From Planktothrix sp. PCC 11201 (GTDB lineage: Bacteria; Cyanobacteriota; Cyanobacteriia; Cyanobacteriales; Microcoleaceae): a stretch of 44,126 nt of DNA. Each line of letters begins with the position of its first letter. The first letter of the stretch is position 1. The stretch lies in NCBI RefSeq assembly GCF_900009135.1, contig NZ_LT797697.1, positions 49,377 to 93,502 on the forward strand, in the 5' to 3' direction. The notes under the pieces were generated by a model. That model worked only from the letters and a program-made list of their open reading frames with translations, was not told the origin of the DNA and searched no databases. Positions 32,373-41,013 of the stretch are shown piece after piece. A program made the position numbers and the translations under genes.

Positions 32373-34976
32373 TTAGGTCAACGCCGGAATACCCAAAATA
32401 TCCTCAATTTTCGGCATTTCTTCTAAGGGAATTACCCGACCTTCATCTTCAAATCCGGCAATTTGATCGAAGTTTAAATAACGGTATAAATCCGCAGCAA
32501 AAGGATCAACTTTTTGGGTCACAATTTCCCGATATTCTTCAACCGTTGGAATGCGTCCTAACAACGCACAAACCGCCGCTAATTCCGCCGAACCTAAATA
32601 GACTCGCGCATCTTTCCCCATGCGGTTATTGAAGTTTCGAGTAGAGGTAGAAAACACCGTTACCCCATCTTCAACTCGGGCTTGATTTCCCATACAAAGG
32701 GAACATCCGGGCATCTCTGTTCTCGCTCCAACCGCATCAAAAACCTGATAAATTCCTTCATCCCGCAATTGCTTTTCATCCATGCGAGTTGGGGGACAAA
32801 TCCACAGACGAACATTCGTTTTCGCTGCCCCTTCTAATATCTTCGCCGCCGCCCGATAATGCCCAATATTCGTCATACAAGAACCGATGAATACCTCATC
32901 AATTTTGTCTCCCGTACATTCCGACATTAACTTAATATTATCGGGGTCATTAGGAGCCGCCACAATCGGTTCTTTGATCTGGTTCAAATCCACTTCAATA
33001 ATATCAGCATATTCCGCATCCGTATCCGCTTCCATTAACACCGGATTTGCTAACCATTGTTCCATTTTTGCTACCCGTCGCATCATCGTTTTGGAGTCTT
33101 GATAACCCCGTGCGACCATATTAGTCATCAAGGCAACATTAGACCGTAAATACTCGGCAATGGTTTCTTGACTGAGCTTAATCGTAGACCCAGCACAAGA
33201 CCGTTCAGCCGTTGCGTCGGTTAATTCAAAGGCTTGTTCCACCTTTAAATCCGGTAAACCTTCCATTTCCATAATCCGACCATTGAAAACATTTTTCTTG
33301 TTTGCCTTCTCCGTCGTTAACTTGCCTTGCTGCATGGCAACATAGGGAATGGCGTTGACAATATCCCGCAGGGTAACACCCGGTTGTAATTCTCCTTTAA
33401 ATCTGACTAACACCGATTCCGGCATATCCAAAGGCATCACCCCGAGTGCGGCGGCAAATGCTACCAACCCCGAACCGGCCGGGAAGGAAATCCCCAGGGG
33501 AAAACGGGTGTGGGAGTCGCCCCCGGTTCCCACCGTATCGGGTAACAACATCCGGTTTAACCAAGAGTGAATAATCCCATCCCCCGGACGCAGGGCCACA
33601 CCGCCCCGAGTGGAGAAGAAATCCGGTAATTGTTGATGGGTTTTGATGTCAACGGGCTTGGGGTATGCTGCGGTATGACAGAAACTCTGCATCACCAAAT
33701 CGGCTGAAAATCCCAAACAGGCGAGTTCCTTGAGTTCGTCCCGGGTCATGGGGCCAGTGGTATCCTGGGAACCTATGGTGGTCATCAACGGTTCGCAGGA
33801 TGTCCCTGGACGGACTCCCGGCAACCCGCAGGCTTTTCCGACCATTTTCTGGGCGAGGGTAAAGCCTTTTCCGGTGTCTTCGGGTAGGGAGGGACGGACA
33901 AATAGGGTGCTGGGTGCAAGTCCCAAGGCGGCGCGGGTTTTATCGGTTAAGCTGCGACCAATTAATAACGGAATTCGACCCCCGGCCCGGACTTCATCTA
34001 AAATCGTATCGGGTTTGAGGGTAAAGGTAGAAATCACCTCTCCGGCTTCATTCGTAATTTCACCGTTGTAGGGATAAATAGTAATCACATCCCCGGTATT
34101 CAGTTTACTGACATCACACTCAATCGGTAAAGCGCCGGAGTCTTCGGCCGTATTAAAGAAAATCGGGGCAATTTTACCCCCGAGAATATAGCCCCCAGAG
34201 CGTTTATTGGGAACGTAGGGAATATCATTACCAATATGCCACAACACGGAGTTAATCGCCGATTTCCGAGAAGATCCTGTACCGACAACATCTCCGACAT
34301 AGGCGACGGAATGCCCCTTTTTCTTCAGTTCAGCTAGGGTTTCTAAGCCTCCGGGCATCCGACTTTCTAACATCGCTAGGGCGTGTAAGGGAATATCGGG
34401 GCGGGTGGTGGCGTGGGGGGCGGGGGAAAGGTCATCGGTGTTGGTTTCCCCTGGGACTTTAAAGACAGTCACGGTAATGCTTTTAGGCAGTTTCGGACGT
34501 CCGATAAACCAGTCCGCTTCCGCCCAAGCATCAATCACTTGTTTAGCAAAGGGGTTAATCTCTGATAAATGCAGAACATCATTAAAGGAGTCGAAGACTA
34601 ACAGGGTTTTGCTGAGGGCGGTAGCGGCGGCGGCGGCAATATTCTCATCCCCTGCTTTAAGTAAGTCGATTAGGGATTGGACGTTATACCCGCCCACCAT
34701 TGTACCTAAAAGGGAAACGGCCCCTTGATGGGATATCAGGGGACAGGTGATTTCGTCTTTAGCAATGGCGGTTAAAAAGGCGGCTTTGACATAGGCGGCT
34801 TCATCGACACCGGGGGGAATGCGGTCTCGGAGCAATGTCATCAAGAATTCTTTCTCCTCCTCTGGCGGGTTTTTCAAGAGTTCGCAGAGTTCGGCGGTTT
34901 GTTCGGCGTTGAGAGGAAGGGGCGGAATTCCCAGTTGGGCGCGTTCTTGGGCGTGTTGACGATAGGCTTGTAGCAT
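32373..34976 (-). CDS. acnB: aconitate hydratase B (bifunctional 2-methylisocitrate dehydratase)
   Basis: 867 residues, the AcnB length. The N-terminal HEAT-like domain begins [19 protein letters not shown]. Typical AcnB blocks are [62 protein letters not shown] and [10 protein letters not shown]; the last two carry the three Cys ligands of the 4Fe-4S cluster (CTG, SCM, CSLC region). It interconverts citrate and isocitrate in the partial TCA cycle and supplies 2-oxoglutarate for nitrogen assimilation. The ATG at 34976 lies inside a 57-bp segment that is repeated about 820 bp further right. Confidence 0.97.
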   Translation of the reverse strand: MLQAYRQHAQERAQLGIPPLPLNAEQTAELCELLKNPPEEEKEFLMTLLRDRIPPGVDEAAYVKAAFLTAIAKDEITCPLISHQGAVSLLGTMVGGYNVQSLIDLLKAGDENIAAAAATALSKTLLVFDSFNDVLHLSEINPFAKQVIDAWAEADWFIGRPKLPKSITVTVFKVPGETNTDDLSPAPHATTRPDIPLHALAMLESRMPGGLETLAELKKKGHSVAYVGDVVGTGSSRKSAINSVLWHIGNDIPYVPNKRSGGYILGGKIAPIFFNTAEDSGALPIECDVSKLNTGDVITIYPYNGEITNEAGEVISTFTLKPDTILDEVRAGGRIPLLIGRSLTDKTRAALGLAPSTLFVRPSLPEDTGKGFTLAQKMVGKACGLPGVRPGTSCEPLMTTIGSQDTTGPMTRDELKELACLGFSADLVMQSFCHTAAYPKPVDIKTHQQLPDFFSTRGGVALRPGDGIIHSWLNRMLLPDTVGTGGDSHTRFPLGISFPAGSGLVAFAAALGVMPLDMPESVLVRFKGELQPGVTLRDIVNAIPYVAMQQGKLTTEKANKKNVFNGRIMEMEGLPDLKVEQAFELTDATAERSCAGSTIKLSQETIAEYLRSNVALMTNMVARGYQDSKTMMRRVAKMEQWLANPVLMEADTDAEYADIIEVDLNQIKEPIVAAPNDPDNIKLMSECTGDKIDEVFIGSCMTNIGHYRAAAKILEGAAKTNVRLWICPPTRMDEKQLRDEGIYQVFDAVGARTEMPGCSLCMGNQARVEDGVTVFSTSTRNFNNRMGKDARVYLGSAELAAVCALLGRIPTVEEYREIVTQKVDPFAADLYRYLNFDQIAGFEDEGRVIPLEEMPKIEDILGIPALT

Positions 34977-34999
34977 GGGTTGGGGTGTTCTCCTGTAAT
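34943..34999. repeat. direct repeat, copy A (native acnB start and leader)
   Basis: 57 bp containing the first eleven codons of acnB and its ribosome-binding region. It repeats at 35764-35820 with about 5 mismatches. Downstream similarity continues to TTGTAATGGGA at about 35021-35031. Confidence 0.9.
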
Positions 35000-35119
35000 A
35001 CCTTGATTCTAGTTATTGTATTGTAATGGGAAGTTCACGGGAGTTACCGGTAAACGGATTTTCAAGAAAAGATGATTTATAGATTATGATCTGATTAATA
35101 GTTGTTTGGGAAATTGACT

Positions 35120-35335
35120 ATGATTACAAAAAAAATGATTCAAGAAAAAATAGCGGATTTAACAGAAGAACAACTTAATCAAGTTTATGACATGATTGAA
35201 CAACTAAGTCGTTCAGAAAGTACGGTTAAAAAACCCAGTTTAATGTCTGAATTACAAAAAATATCAATTGATGCTCCCGAAGATTTTTCAGTTAAAATTG
35301 CCATAAATTTAGGGAGAGATGTGAGTGAGGGCTAA
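35120..35335 (+). CDS. antitoxin-like small protein (partner of the PIN toxin)
   Basis: 71 residues from the ATG at 35120; a TTG at 35102 is also in frame. An N-terminal helical segment (MITKKMIQEKIADLTEEQLNQVYDMIEQL) resembles DUF2281-like antitoxins, with a charged, probably disordered C-terminus (SELQKISIDAPEDFSVKIA) that would wrap the toxin. The stop overlaps the toxin start by 11 bp, typical of toxin-antitoxin operons. The segment is clearly more AT-rich than acnB. Confidence 0.72.
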   Translation: MITKKMIQEKIADLTEEQLNQVYDMIEQLSRSESTVKKPSLMSELQKISIDAPEDFSVKIAINLGRDVSEG

Positions 35336-35732
35336 AATTTTTGTTGATACTCTTTTTCTGGTTGCTTTAATCAATAAACGGGATCAATATCATCAAAAAG
35401 CCTTAGCATTAGCTAAACAATTTGAAACTTATCCTTTAATTACTACTGATGCGATTTTTTTAGAGGTTGGTAATGCTTTATCAAGTGATTATAAAAATGA
35501 AGCAATTGAACTAATGGAAAAATTTTTAGTGTCTGATGATGTTGAAGTGATCCGTTTAAATACTGATTTATTTGATAAGGCATTAATTTTATATAAAAAA
35601 TATCAAGATAAATCTTGGGGTTTAGTTGACTGTCTTTCTTTTGTAGTCATGCAAGAAAATCAGGTAACTCAATCTTTAACGTTTGATCAACATTTTGTAC
35701 AAGCTGGTTTTCAAGCGTTGATGAGACAATAG
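35325..35732 (+). CDS. PIN-domain toxin (VapC-like ribonuclease)
   Basis: 135 residues, starting at a GTG that overlaps the antitoxin stop. The PIN acids are in place: Asp8 (KIFVDTLFL), Glu48 (AIFLEVGN), Asp103 (GLVDCLSF) and Asp122 (LTFDQHF). VapC enzymes cleave tRNA or rRNA when not bound by the antitoxin. The length and motif spacing are ordinary. The two-gene cassette is bracketed by copies A and B of the acnB-start repeat, which suggests that it arrived by insertion or tandem duplication at acnB. Confidence 0.85.
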   Translation: MRAKIFVDTLFLVALINKRDQYHQKALALAKQFETYPLITTDAIFLEVGNALSSDYKNEAIELMEKFLVSDDVEVIRLNTDLFDKALILYKKYQDKSWGLVDCLSFVVMQENQVTQSLTFDQHFVQAGFQALMRQ

Positions 35733-35763
35733 GAAAGTTGATTTTATATATCTCAGAAAAATA

Positions 35764-35820
35764 GTTCTTCGGGGTGTTGATGATAGGCTTGTAGCATGGG
35801 TTAGGGTGTTCTCCTATAAT
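35764..35820. repeat. direct repeat, copy B (displaced acnB start and leader)
   Basis: About 91% identical to 34943-34999, in the same orientation. It keeps the CAT of an acnB-like start but has no gene body behind it. The following similarity to the acnB leader (TTATTGTAATGGGA at 35888-35901) is interrupted by the palindrome at 35857-35884. Confidence 0.9.
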
Positions 35821-35856
35821 GGTTTAATTGGTCTGATTTTAGGGCTTAATGGTTGG

Positions 35857-35884
35857 GTAGGGTTCAACGGCCGTTGACCCCTAC
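35857..35884. repeat. REP-like palindrome GTAGGG...CCCTAC, copy 1
   Basis: A 28-bp palindrome: GTAGGGTTCAACGG followed by CCGTTGACCCCTAC, with one mismatch between arms. It has the form of cyanobacterial REP-type elements mobilised by RAYT transposases; a RAYT remnant lies 700 bp away. Confidence 0.85.
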
Positions 35885-35953
35885 AGGTTATTGTAATGGG
35901 ATCAGGAAATAGGTTAAAGTAAAATTGCAAAAATTTGTATTTTGGTAATCCTG

Positions 35954-36502
35954 ATGAAAGGTCAAACCCATAAAGGTATTTTAGTTAAATGGAAAGATGA
36001 TCAAGGTTTTGGTTTTATTAAATCAGAAACCAATAGAAAAGAAGTTTTTATTCATATAAGTGCTATTCCCAAACAAAGTCGTCGCCCCAAAATAGGAGAT
36101 ACAATTATCTATGAATTAAAGATCGAAGATAATGGTAAGTTAAAAGCTAATTCTGCTACGATTCAAGGCGTTAAAATTAAATCTTTATCTAAAAAAACAA
36201 ATACTAATCAAAATAAAAATAATAATTTATTTACTAAACTTATTGGGTTAATGGGAATGGGGTTTTTTGCAATTATCGCACAAAATTTTATTTCTAGTAG
36301 TTCTCCACCAATAGTTCAATCAGTAATCAAACCAGGTTGTGAAATCAAAGGTAACATATCTCAAAATAGTGGGAAAAAATATTATCATGTTCCAGGAATG
36401 GAAGATTATGAATCTACGGTAATTAGTCCTGAATATGGTGAAAAATGGTTTTGCACGGAACAAGAAGCTATTTCTAATGGATGGGTTAAAGCACCTAATT
36501 AA
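35954..36502 (+). CDS. cold-shock domain protein with membrane helix and C-terminal sunset-like domain
   Basis: 182 residues from the ATG at 35954. The cold-shock domain (about 1-68) has KGILVKWKDDQGFGFIKSE (RNP1-like) and KEVFIHISAI (RNP2-like). An Asn/Lys-rich linker (75-92) precedes one helix (about 93-112, IGLMGMGFFAIIAQNFI). The C-terminal 50 residues (CEIKGNIS, GKKYYHVPGMEDYESTVI, GEKWFCTEQEAISNGW) match what I recall as the sunset domain, found at the ends of nucleases and DUF1294 proteins. The combination suggests a membrane-anchored RNA- or DNA-binding protein. It is flanked by REP palindromes. Confidence 0.72.
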   Translation: MKGQTHKGILVKWKDDQGFGFIKSETNRKEVFIHISAIPKQSRRPKIGDTIIYELKIEDNGKLKANSATIQGVKIKSLSKKTNTNQNKNNNLFTKLIGLMGMGFFAIIAQNFISSSSPPIVQSVIKPGCEIKGNISQNSGKKYYHVPGMEDYESTVISPEYGEKWFCTEQEAISNGWVKAPN

Positions 36503-36513
36503 TCTGTAATGGT

Positions 36514-36541
36514 GTAGGGGCGAACGGCCGTTCACCCCTAC
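36514..36541. repeat. REP-like palindrome GTAGGG...CCCTAC, copy 2
   Basis: GTAGGGGCGAACGG followed by CCGTTCACCCCTAC, 28 bp, one mismatch between arms. It lies 11 bp after the cold-shock gene stop and 45 bp before the RAYT remnant start. Confidence 0.9.
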
Positions 36542-36586
36542 AATGTAATTAAGATGGAATCAACATTTATCATTAAATCTAAAATT

Positions 36587-36837
36587 ATGAAATACAATCC
36601 TGATCTACATAAACGTCAATCAATTCGATTAAGAGGATATGATTATTCTCAATCAGGTTTTTATTTCATTACAATTTGTTGTTATCAACGTAAATGTTTA
36701 TTCGGAAATATTATTGATAGTCAAGTGGAGTTAAATAATTTGGGGGAATTAGTTAAAGAAGAATGGGTAAAATCAGCAATAATCCTTTATCTTGGGAAAA
36801 TGATCAATTACATCCTAATAATCCTTCTAAATGGTAA
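36587..36837 (+). pseudogene. internally deleted REP-associated tyrosine transposase (RAYT, Y1 family)
   Basis: The first about 62 codons encode a typical RAYT N-terminus (YNPDLHKRQSIRLRGYDYSQ, FYFITICCYQRKCLFG, LNNLGELVKEEWVKSA). The frame then changes: from 36778 a different register reads NNPLSWENDQLHPNNPSKW and stops at 36837, the usual RAYT C-terminus. The middle with the HUH motif (NHxH) and the catalytic Tyr is missing, so a deletion of several hundred bp with a frameshift has inactivated it. It is immediately next to a REP palindrome. Confidence 0.85.
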
Positions 36838-36913
36838 TTAGTGCGATCGCTTGTTGTGGAAGAATGGGGGGAAAATGTGATCGCATCTCAGAAACCCGGT
36901 TGCTAATGCACGT

Positions 36914-37276
36914 TTATTCATCCCCATAAAATTCATCTAAAATGGAATTAATCTGATTAATACTAATATCTTCCTGTTCAGATTTACTGTAAATCGTTAA
37001 CAATAAAACCGAAATTGGAGATTCAACACAATAAATTAACCGATAACCTCCGCTTTTGCCTTTTTGAATATTACTATTTTTAACCCTGACTTTGTAAATA
37101 AAATAATTGATCCCAAATCCTTGTAAGCGATCGCCAATAAAATTTCCTTTTTGCAGTTCCATAATAACAGACTGAGTATCAGAACGAATATTTCGGTATT
37201 TTTTAGCTAAATCTCTTAAATTTCGTTTGTACTCAGGTGTTAAATCAATGTTAACGAAGGATGAATTATTCTGCAT
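36914..37276 (-). CDS. RelE/ParE-superfamily toxin-like protein
   Basis: 120 residues. Typical phrases are VNIDLTPEYKRNLRDLAKKYRNI (N-terminal helices), IYKVRVKNSNIQKGKSGGYRLIYCVE (central beta-sheet with basic residues) and LLLTIYSKSEQEDIS (C-terminal strand and helix), as in RelE/ParE mRNA-cleaving or gyrase-blocking toxins. The gene overlaps its upstream antitoxin by 11 bp. Which activity it has (ribosome-dependent mRNA cleavage or other) cannot be read. Low GC sets it apart from acnB and gltS. Confidence 0.75.
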   Translation of the reverse strand: MQNNSSFVNIDLTPEYKRNLRDLAKKYRNIRSDTQSVIMELQKGNFIGDRLQGFGINYFIYKVRVKNSNIQKGKSGGYRLIYCVESPISVLLLTIYSKSEQEDISINQINSILDEFYGDE

Positions 37277-37517
37277 CTATCCCCTCCCACATTTTTTCTA
37301 AAGGAATTCGTTGTCCAGATTTCATTTCGTGTAATGCTCGTCTTAAACTCGCTTTTATTTCTTCTACAGGGGTATCATCAGGATCAAATTCTAATTCATC
37401 CTGTGGAGCAACTAAAACAATCACTTTCACCCGAATGGGTGTATTAATATCAAGGTTATGATCTAAAATTAATTGCCCTTTTTCATCCACTGTTCCCATG
37501 ACTTCAAATGCTTGCAT
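37266..37517 (-). CDS. antitoxin partner of the RelE-like toxin
   Basis: 83 residues from the ATG at 37517, preceded by AGGAGAT; an ATG at 37535 would put that site inside the gene. The N-terminal beta strands (MQAFEVMGTVDEKGQLILD) resemble a small DNA-binding antitoxin fold. The acidic C-terminus (DELEFDPDDTPVEEIKASLRRALHEM) would bind the toxin. It is translationally coupled to the toxin by an 11-bp overlap. It likely autoregulates the operon. Confidence 0.72.
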   Translation of the reverse strand: MQAFEVMGTVDEKGQLILDHNLDINTPIRVKVIVLVAPQDELEFDPDDTPVEEIKASLRRALHEMKSGQRIPLEKMWEGIDAE

Positions 37518-37780
37518 AATTCTATCTCCTGTCATAGTTTACCCAGTATTATTATAGCAAATTTTATTAAATCAGGATCGGGTATAAAGTGCGATCGCCT
37601 AGACATCCTGTTTCCAGACTAACAACAAAACTTTTAATCGATATTAATACTTACCCTGAACTTCATAAGCTAACGTAAATCGGTAATATGTTAAAAAATA
37701 TTAACCCCGTTGATTAACTGATGACCCATAGTAATATCTGGGTTAAAATCAAATCTAAAATAACAAACGAGAGGATAATT

Positions 37781-38068
37781 GTGTTAGAATTGCTACGAAC
37801 CCTAATTCAAAGTATTCAACCCTTTTTAGTCCCGACTTGCTTTGTTTTGGCTTGGGGATTATTGATTTTGATGACTTGGAGTATTGTGGCTGCAATTGGA
37901 AATACGGTGAAACAAGCCAAACAAATGCACCAAATCCCCTGTGCTCATTGTATATTCTTTACCGGGGACTATCACCTCAAATGTCCGGTACAACCAACTA
38001 TTGCCCTATCTGAAGCTGCTATTAACTGTCCAGACTATAGCAGTTGTCACCCTACTTCTACCCTCTAA
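37781..38068 (+). CDS. small membrane protein with C-terminal Cys cluster
   Basis: 95 residues from a GTG preceded by GAGAGGATAATT; a longer ATG frame from 37721 has no such site. One long helix (about 15-42, FLVPTCFVLAWGLLILMTWSIV) is followed by a soluble tail with CAHC, CPV, CPDYSSC. The Cys spacing could hold a metal. I recall similar short proteins in cyanobacteria but no function. It is a single gene between the toxin-antitoxin pair and gltS. Confidence 0.6.
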   Translation: MLELLRTLIQSIQPFLVPTCFVLAWGLLILMTWSIVAAIGNTVKQAKQMHQIPCAHCIFFTGDYHLKCPVQPTIALSEAAINCPDYSSCHPTSTL

Positions 38069-38273
38069 TTTACCCAAAAATTCATGATTTCTGAATTCAT
38101 AGATCAGATTTCGGAGAATGTACCGATCACTTTCTCCTGTGCTTGTTTGAAAAAATCCTAATAATTGGGAACAAAAATTATAATTAATCATTAAAATTGG
38201 CTATTATCTTCAGTGATGACGATGATGGCAAATTAACGTATAATCAAAAACTTAATAGTTAATCCTTGAGACT

Positions 38274-39482
38274 ATGAATATCATCCAACTCGATGTCCGC
38301 CTAACTGTTATTGTGGGAATTTTAGTCCTGTATTTGGGAAAATACCTAACTAAAAAGATTAAATTCCTTCAGAATTTTAATATCCCTGATGCGGTTTCTG
38401 GAGGTGTCCTCGCTTCCTTATTTTTTGGGATTTGTTATGGGATTTTTAAACAACAAATCGAATTTAATCTCTATATTCGCGATACCTTATTGATTGTTTT
38501 TTTCACCACCATAGGGCTTTCTGCGAAACTAAAAACCTTGATTAAAGGGGGCAAACCCCTATTCATTTTGTTGGTCGCGGCGGTCTTTTATTTGATTGTA
38601 CAAAATATGACCGGGGTGGCGATCGCAGCCTTGACGGGGTTGGACTTACCGATTGGGTTGCTGGCCGGATCGGTGTCCCTGAGTGGCGGACATGGGACAG
38701 TGATCGCCTGGTCTCCCCTATTTCGGGACAGCTATGGCATTGCCAACGCGCCAGAAATTGGGATTGCAAGTGCCACCTTTGGTTTAGTCTTTGGAGGAAT
38801 TATTGGGGGGCCGATCGCCAAATTTTTAATTAATAAAAACCGACTCCAAGCTAATAATCCTAATCAAGATTTAATTATTGGCATCAAGGAAGATGAGAAA
38901 AATGTCAAAATTGACTATAACACCATGCTGAACTCCGTTTTGGTGATTGCTATTGCCATAACTTTAGGACTAGAAATTAATCTGATCGCTACAGCAATGG
39001 GTTTAAAATTACCGATTTTTGTCAGTTGTTTGTTAGCCGGAATTATTCTCACCAATACTGTCCCCTTGGGATTCAAACGCTTTCCTTGGCCGTCCGATAC
39101 TCCAGCTTTGGCGTTAATCTCCGATATCAGTCTGGGTTTGTTTTTATCGATGTCTTTAATGAGTTTGCAGTTATGGACATTGGTGGATTTAGCAGGGCCG
39201 ATCGCCCTATTATTGCTGGTGCAGTTATTCATGATCACGGTTTATACGATTTTTGTCGTGTTTCCCGTCATGGGCAAAAACTATGATGCGGCGGTGGTTT
39301 CGGCCGGATATTCAGGACTAGCATTAGGGGCGACTCCCACGGCGATCGCCAACATGACCGCCGTCACCGAAAATTTTGGAGCGTCACCCCAAGCCTTTAT
39401 TATTGTTCCGTTAGTGGGTGCTTTTTTTATTGATATTGCCAACGCCCTAATCATCCAAAATTTTCTCAATTTTGTATCGTAG
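38274..39482 (+). CDS. gltS: sodium/glutamate symporter
   Basis: 402 residues, about ten hydrophobic helices in two inverted halves. GltS features include FNIPDAVSGGVLASLFF, RDTLLIVFFTTIGLSAKL, SVSLSGGHGTVIAW (re-entrant loop) and the matching second-half VSAGYSGLALGATPTAIANM. It takes up glutamate with Na+ across the plasma membrane. The ATG has TTGAGACT upstream, no strong Shine-Dalgarno sequence. It is a single gene. Confidence 0.95.
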   Translation: MNIIQLDVRLTVIVGILVLYLGKYLTKKIKFLQNFNIPDAVSGGVLASLFFGICYGIFKQQIEFNLYIRDTLLIVFFTTIGLSAKLKTLIKGGKPLFILLVAAVFYLIVQNMTGVAIAALTGLDLPIGLLAGSVSLSGGHGTVIAWSPLFRDSYGIANAPEIGIASATFGLVFGGIIGGPIAKFLINKNRLQANNPNQDLIIGIKEDEKNVKIDYNTMLNSVLVIAIAITLGLEINLIATAMGLKLPIFVSCLLAGIILTNTVPLGFKRFPWPSDTPALALISDISLGLFLSMSLMSLQLWTLVDLAGPIALLLLVQLFMITVYTIFVVFPVMGKNYDAAVVSAGYSGLALGATPTAIANMTAVTENFGASPQAFIIVPLVGAFFIDIANALIIQNFLNFVS

Positions 39483-39621
39483 TCAACGGGGGAGCGTCTC
39501 CACAGACTCATTAGTCATATTGGGTAAGTTGTGTTTCTAACATAGTTAATGATTTAAAATTGATAAAATGTATCTGATTGTGAAATCAGATTAACCAAAA
39601 AATAGGTCTTTCTATCAGTAA

Positions 39622-39748
39622 TATAGCAATCCTATTTGAGTTGTATTCAAAATTTAGGTTCAAAAGGGAACACCAGATAAAACTTATGGCTGCTTCATAT
39701 CAGTTGTAAATTATTATAACCTCCGTCTCGAAGGTGCGTATTGCTATA
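39622..39748. repeat. possible MITE with TATAGCAAT ends
   Basis: TATAGCAAT at 39622-39630 and ATTGCTATA at 39740-39748 are perfect 9-bp inverted ends of a 127-bp non-coding segment upstream of the baeRF3 gene. No target duplication is obvious. TATAGCAnT-type starts occur in other intergenic repeats here, so it may be a family member. Confidence 0.4.
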
Positions 39749-39813
39749 GCTCGGTTGTATGTTAATATATTTTTTTATCGATAAATCACTGAAATAAAAG
39801 GCAATCAGAAAGA

Positions 39814-40890
39814 ATGATCACTCGTCAAGATCTCAAGCAATTACAGTCTCTAATCAATGTTCCTGCTGTTTCAATTTTGTTACCGACTCATCGGACATCA
39901 CCGGATAATAAACAAGATCCCATTCGGGTTAAAAATTTGGTAGATGAGGCAAAAACTCGCCTGGGCGAAGAATTTTCTCAGAGAGAGTTAGAACCCTTGT
40001 TCAATCGACTGGATACCTTGGTCAGCGAAATTAATTACCCCCATACCCTTGATGGATTAGCATTGTATGTGAGTCACGAATTTGCCAAACTCTATTACCT
40101 GCCCTTTTCTGTCCCCGCACGGGTTGTGATTGACAAAACCTTTGCTACCCGAGATTTAGTCTATGGGTTACACCGAGATCAACGCTATTGGGTTTTTCTG
40201 TTAAGCGAGAACTCCACACGCCTACTGGCTGGCACCGGACAAACCCTAGAAGAAGTTGAAGACGGAAACTTCCCGATGCAAATGACTGGCCCGGGAGCGA
40301 CGGCCCCGATTCCCTTCGATGCGGATACGGCCTATCTCGACGACCGATATCGTCGGTTTTTTCAGCAGGTGGATAGTACCTTCACTGAATATGCCCAGGA
40401 CGAGTCACTGCCTTTGATTGTGGGCGGAGTCGTTCGCCAAGTTTCTTTCTTTCAAGAGGTTTCCCAACATACTTCAGCCATCGCCGGGACTCTGAGTGGC
40501 AATTTTGATCGAGCCAGTCTTTCTGAACTCAGCCTCCAAGTATGGCCAATTGTTCAGTCAGTCCGGGAAGCCAAACAAGCCAATGCCCTCGCTGCCTTAG
40601 ATGCGGCCATGGGAGTTAAGGCGGTGGTTTCTAGCATCGAAGAAACCTGGCGATTAGCCCAGGAAGGTCGAGGCAAATTACTTTTGGTGGAAAAGAATTA
40701 CCATGTCCCCGCCATCTTGACTGAAAATGGAGGTCTGGAGTTAGTGGAAGCATCCGGCGGTACGGAGGTTATGGACGATGCTGTAGATGAAATTATCGAA
40801 GCAGTGCTGGCTAAGGGCGGAGAGGTAGCTATTGTAGATGATGGAGCACTTTCGGCTCACCAGGGAATTGCTTTAACGTTGCGATACTAA
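39814..40890 (+). CDS. bacterial archaeo-eukaryotic release factor family 3 protein (baeRF3; ribosome hibernation-type)
   Basis: 358 residues. The N-terminal VSILLPTHRTSPDNKQDPIRVKNLV is characteristic of the baeRF family 3 (AOC03-type), followed by the central aeRF1-like domain (LLSENSTRLLAG, TEYAQDESLPLIVGG) and a C-terminal eL30-like domain (LTENGGLELVEAS, GGEVAIVDDGALSAHQGIALTLRY). There is no GGQ release motif, as in the hibernation proteins. Relatives such as Balon bind the ribosomal A site in stressed cells; a role in ribosome protection is inferred. A membrane protein follows 123 bp downstream. Confidence 0.75.
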   Translation: MITRQDLKQLQSLINVPAVSILLPTHRTSPDNKQDPIRVKNLVDEAKTRLGEEFSQRELEPLFNRLDTLVSEINYPHTLDGLALYVSHEFAKLYYLPFSVPARVVIDKTFATRDLVYGLHRDQRYWVFLLSENSTRLLAGTGQTLEEVEDGNFPMQMTGPGATAPIPFDADTAYLDDRYRRFFQQVDSTFTEYAQDESLPLIVGGVVRQVSFFQEVSQHTSAIAGTLSGNFDRASLSELSLQVWPIVQSVREAKQANALAALDAAMGVKAVVSSIEETWRLAQEGRGKLLLVEKNYHVPAILTENGGLELVEASGGTEVMDDAVDEIIEAVLAKGGEVAIVDDGALSAHQGIALTLRY

Positions 40891-40939
40891 TTCTGTTGAA
40901 CTTGATTTAGTCCGGGGCTTCTCCTGTTTGCCAAAATCC

Positions 40940-40970
40940 ACCTATCCCGATTCAGACTATCTGGATAGGT
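40940..40970 (+). terminator. 8-bp hairpin between baeRF3 and the next gene
   Basis: ACCTATCC (40940-40947) pairs with GGATAGGT (40963-40970), followed by TTTC. A weak terminator or a 3'-end hairpin. Confidence 0.45.
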
Positions 40971-41013
40971 TTCTGTGCAACGTTGGGAGGCTCCCTCAAC
41001 AAAGCCTACAATC

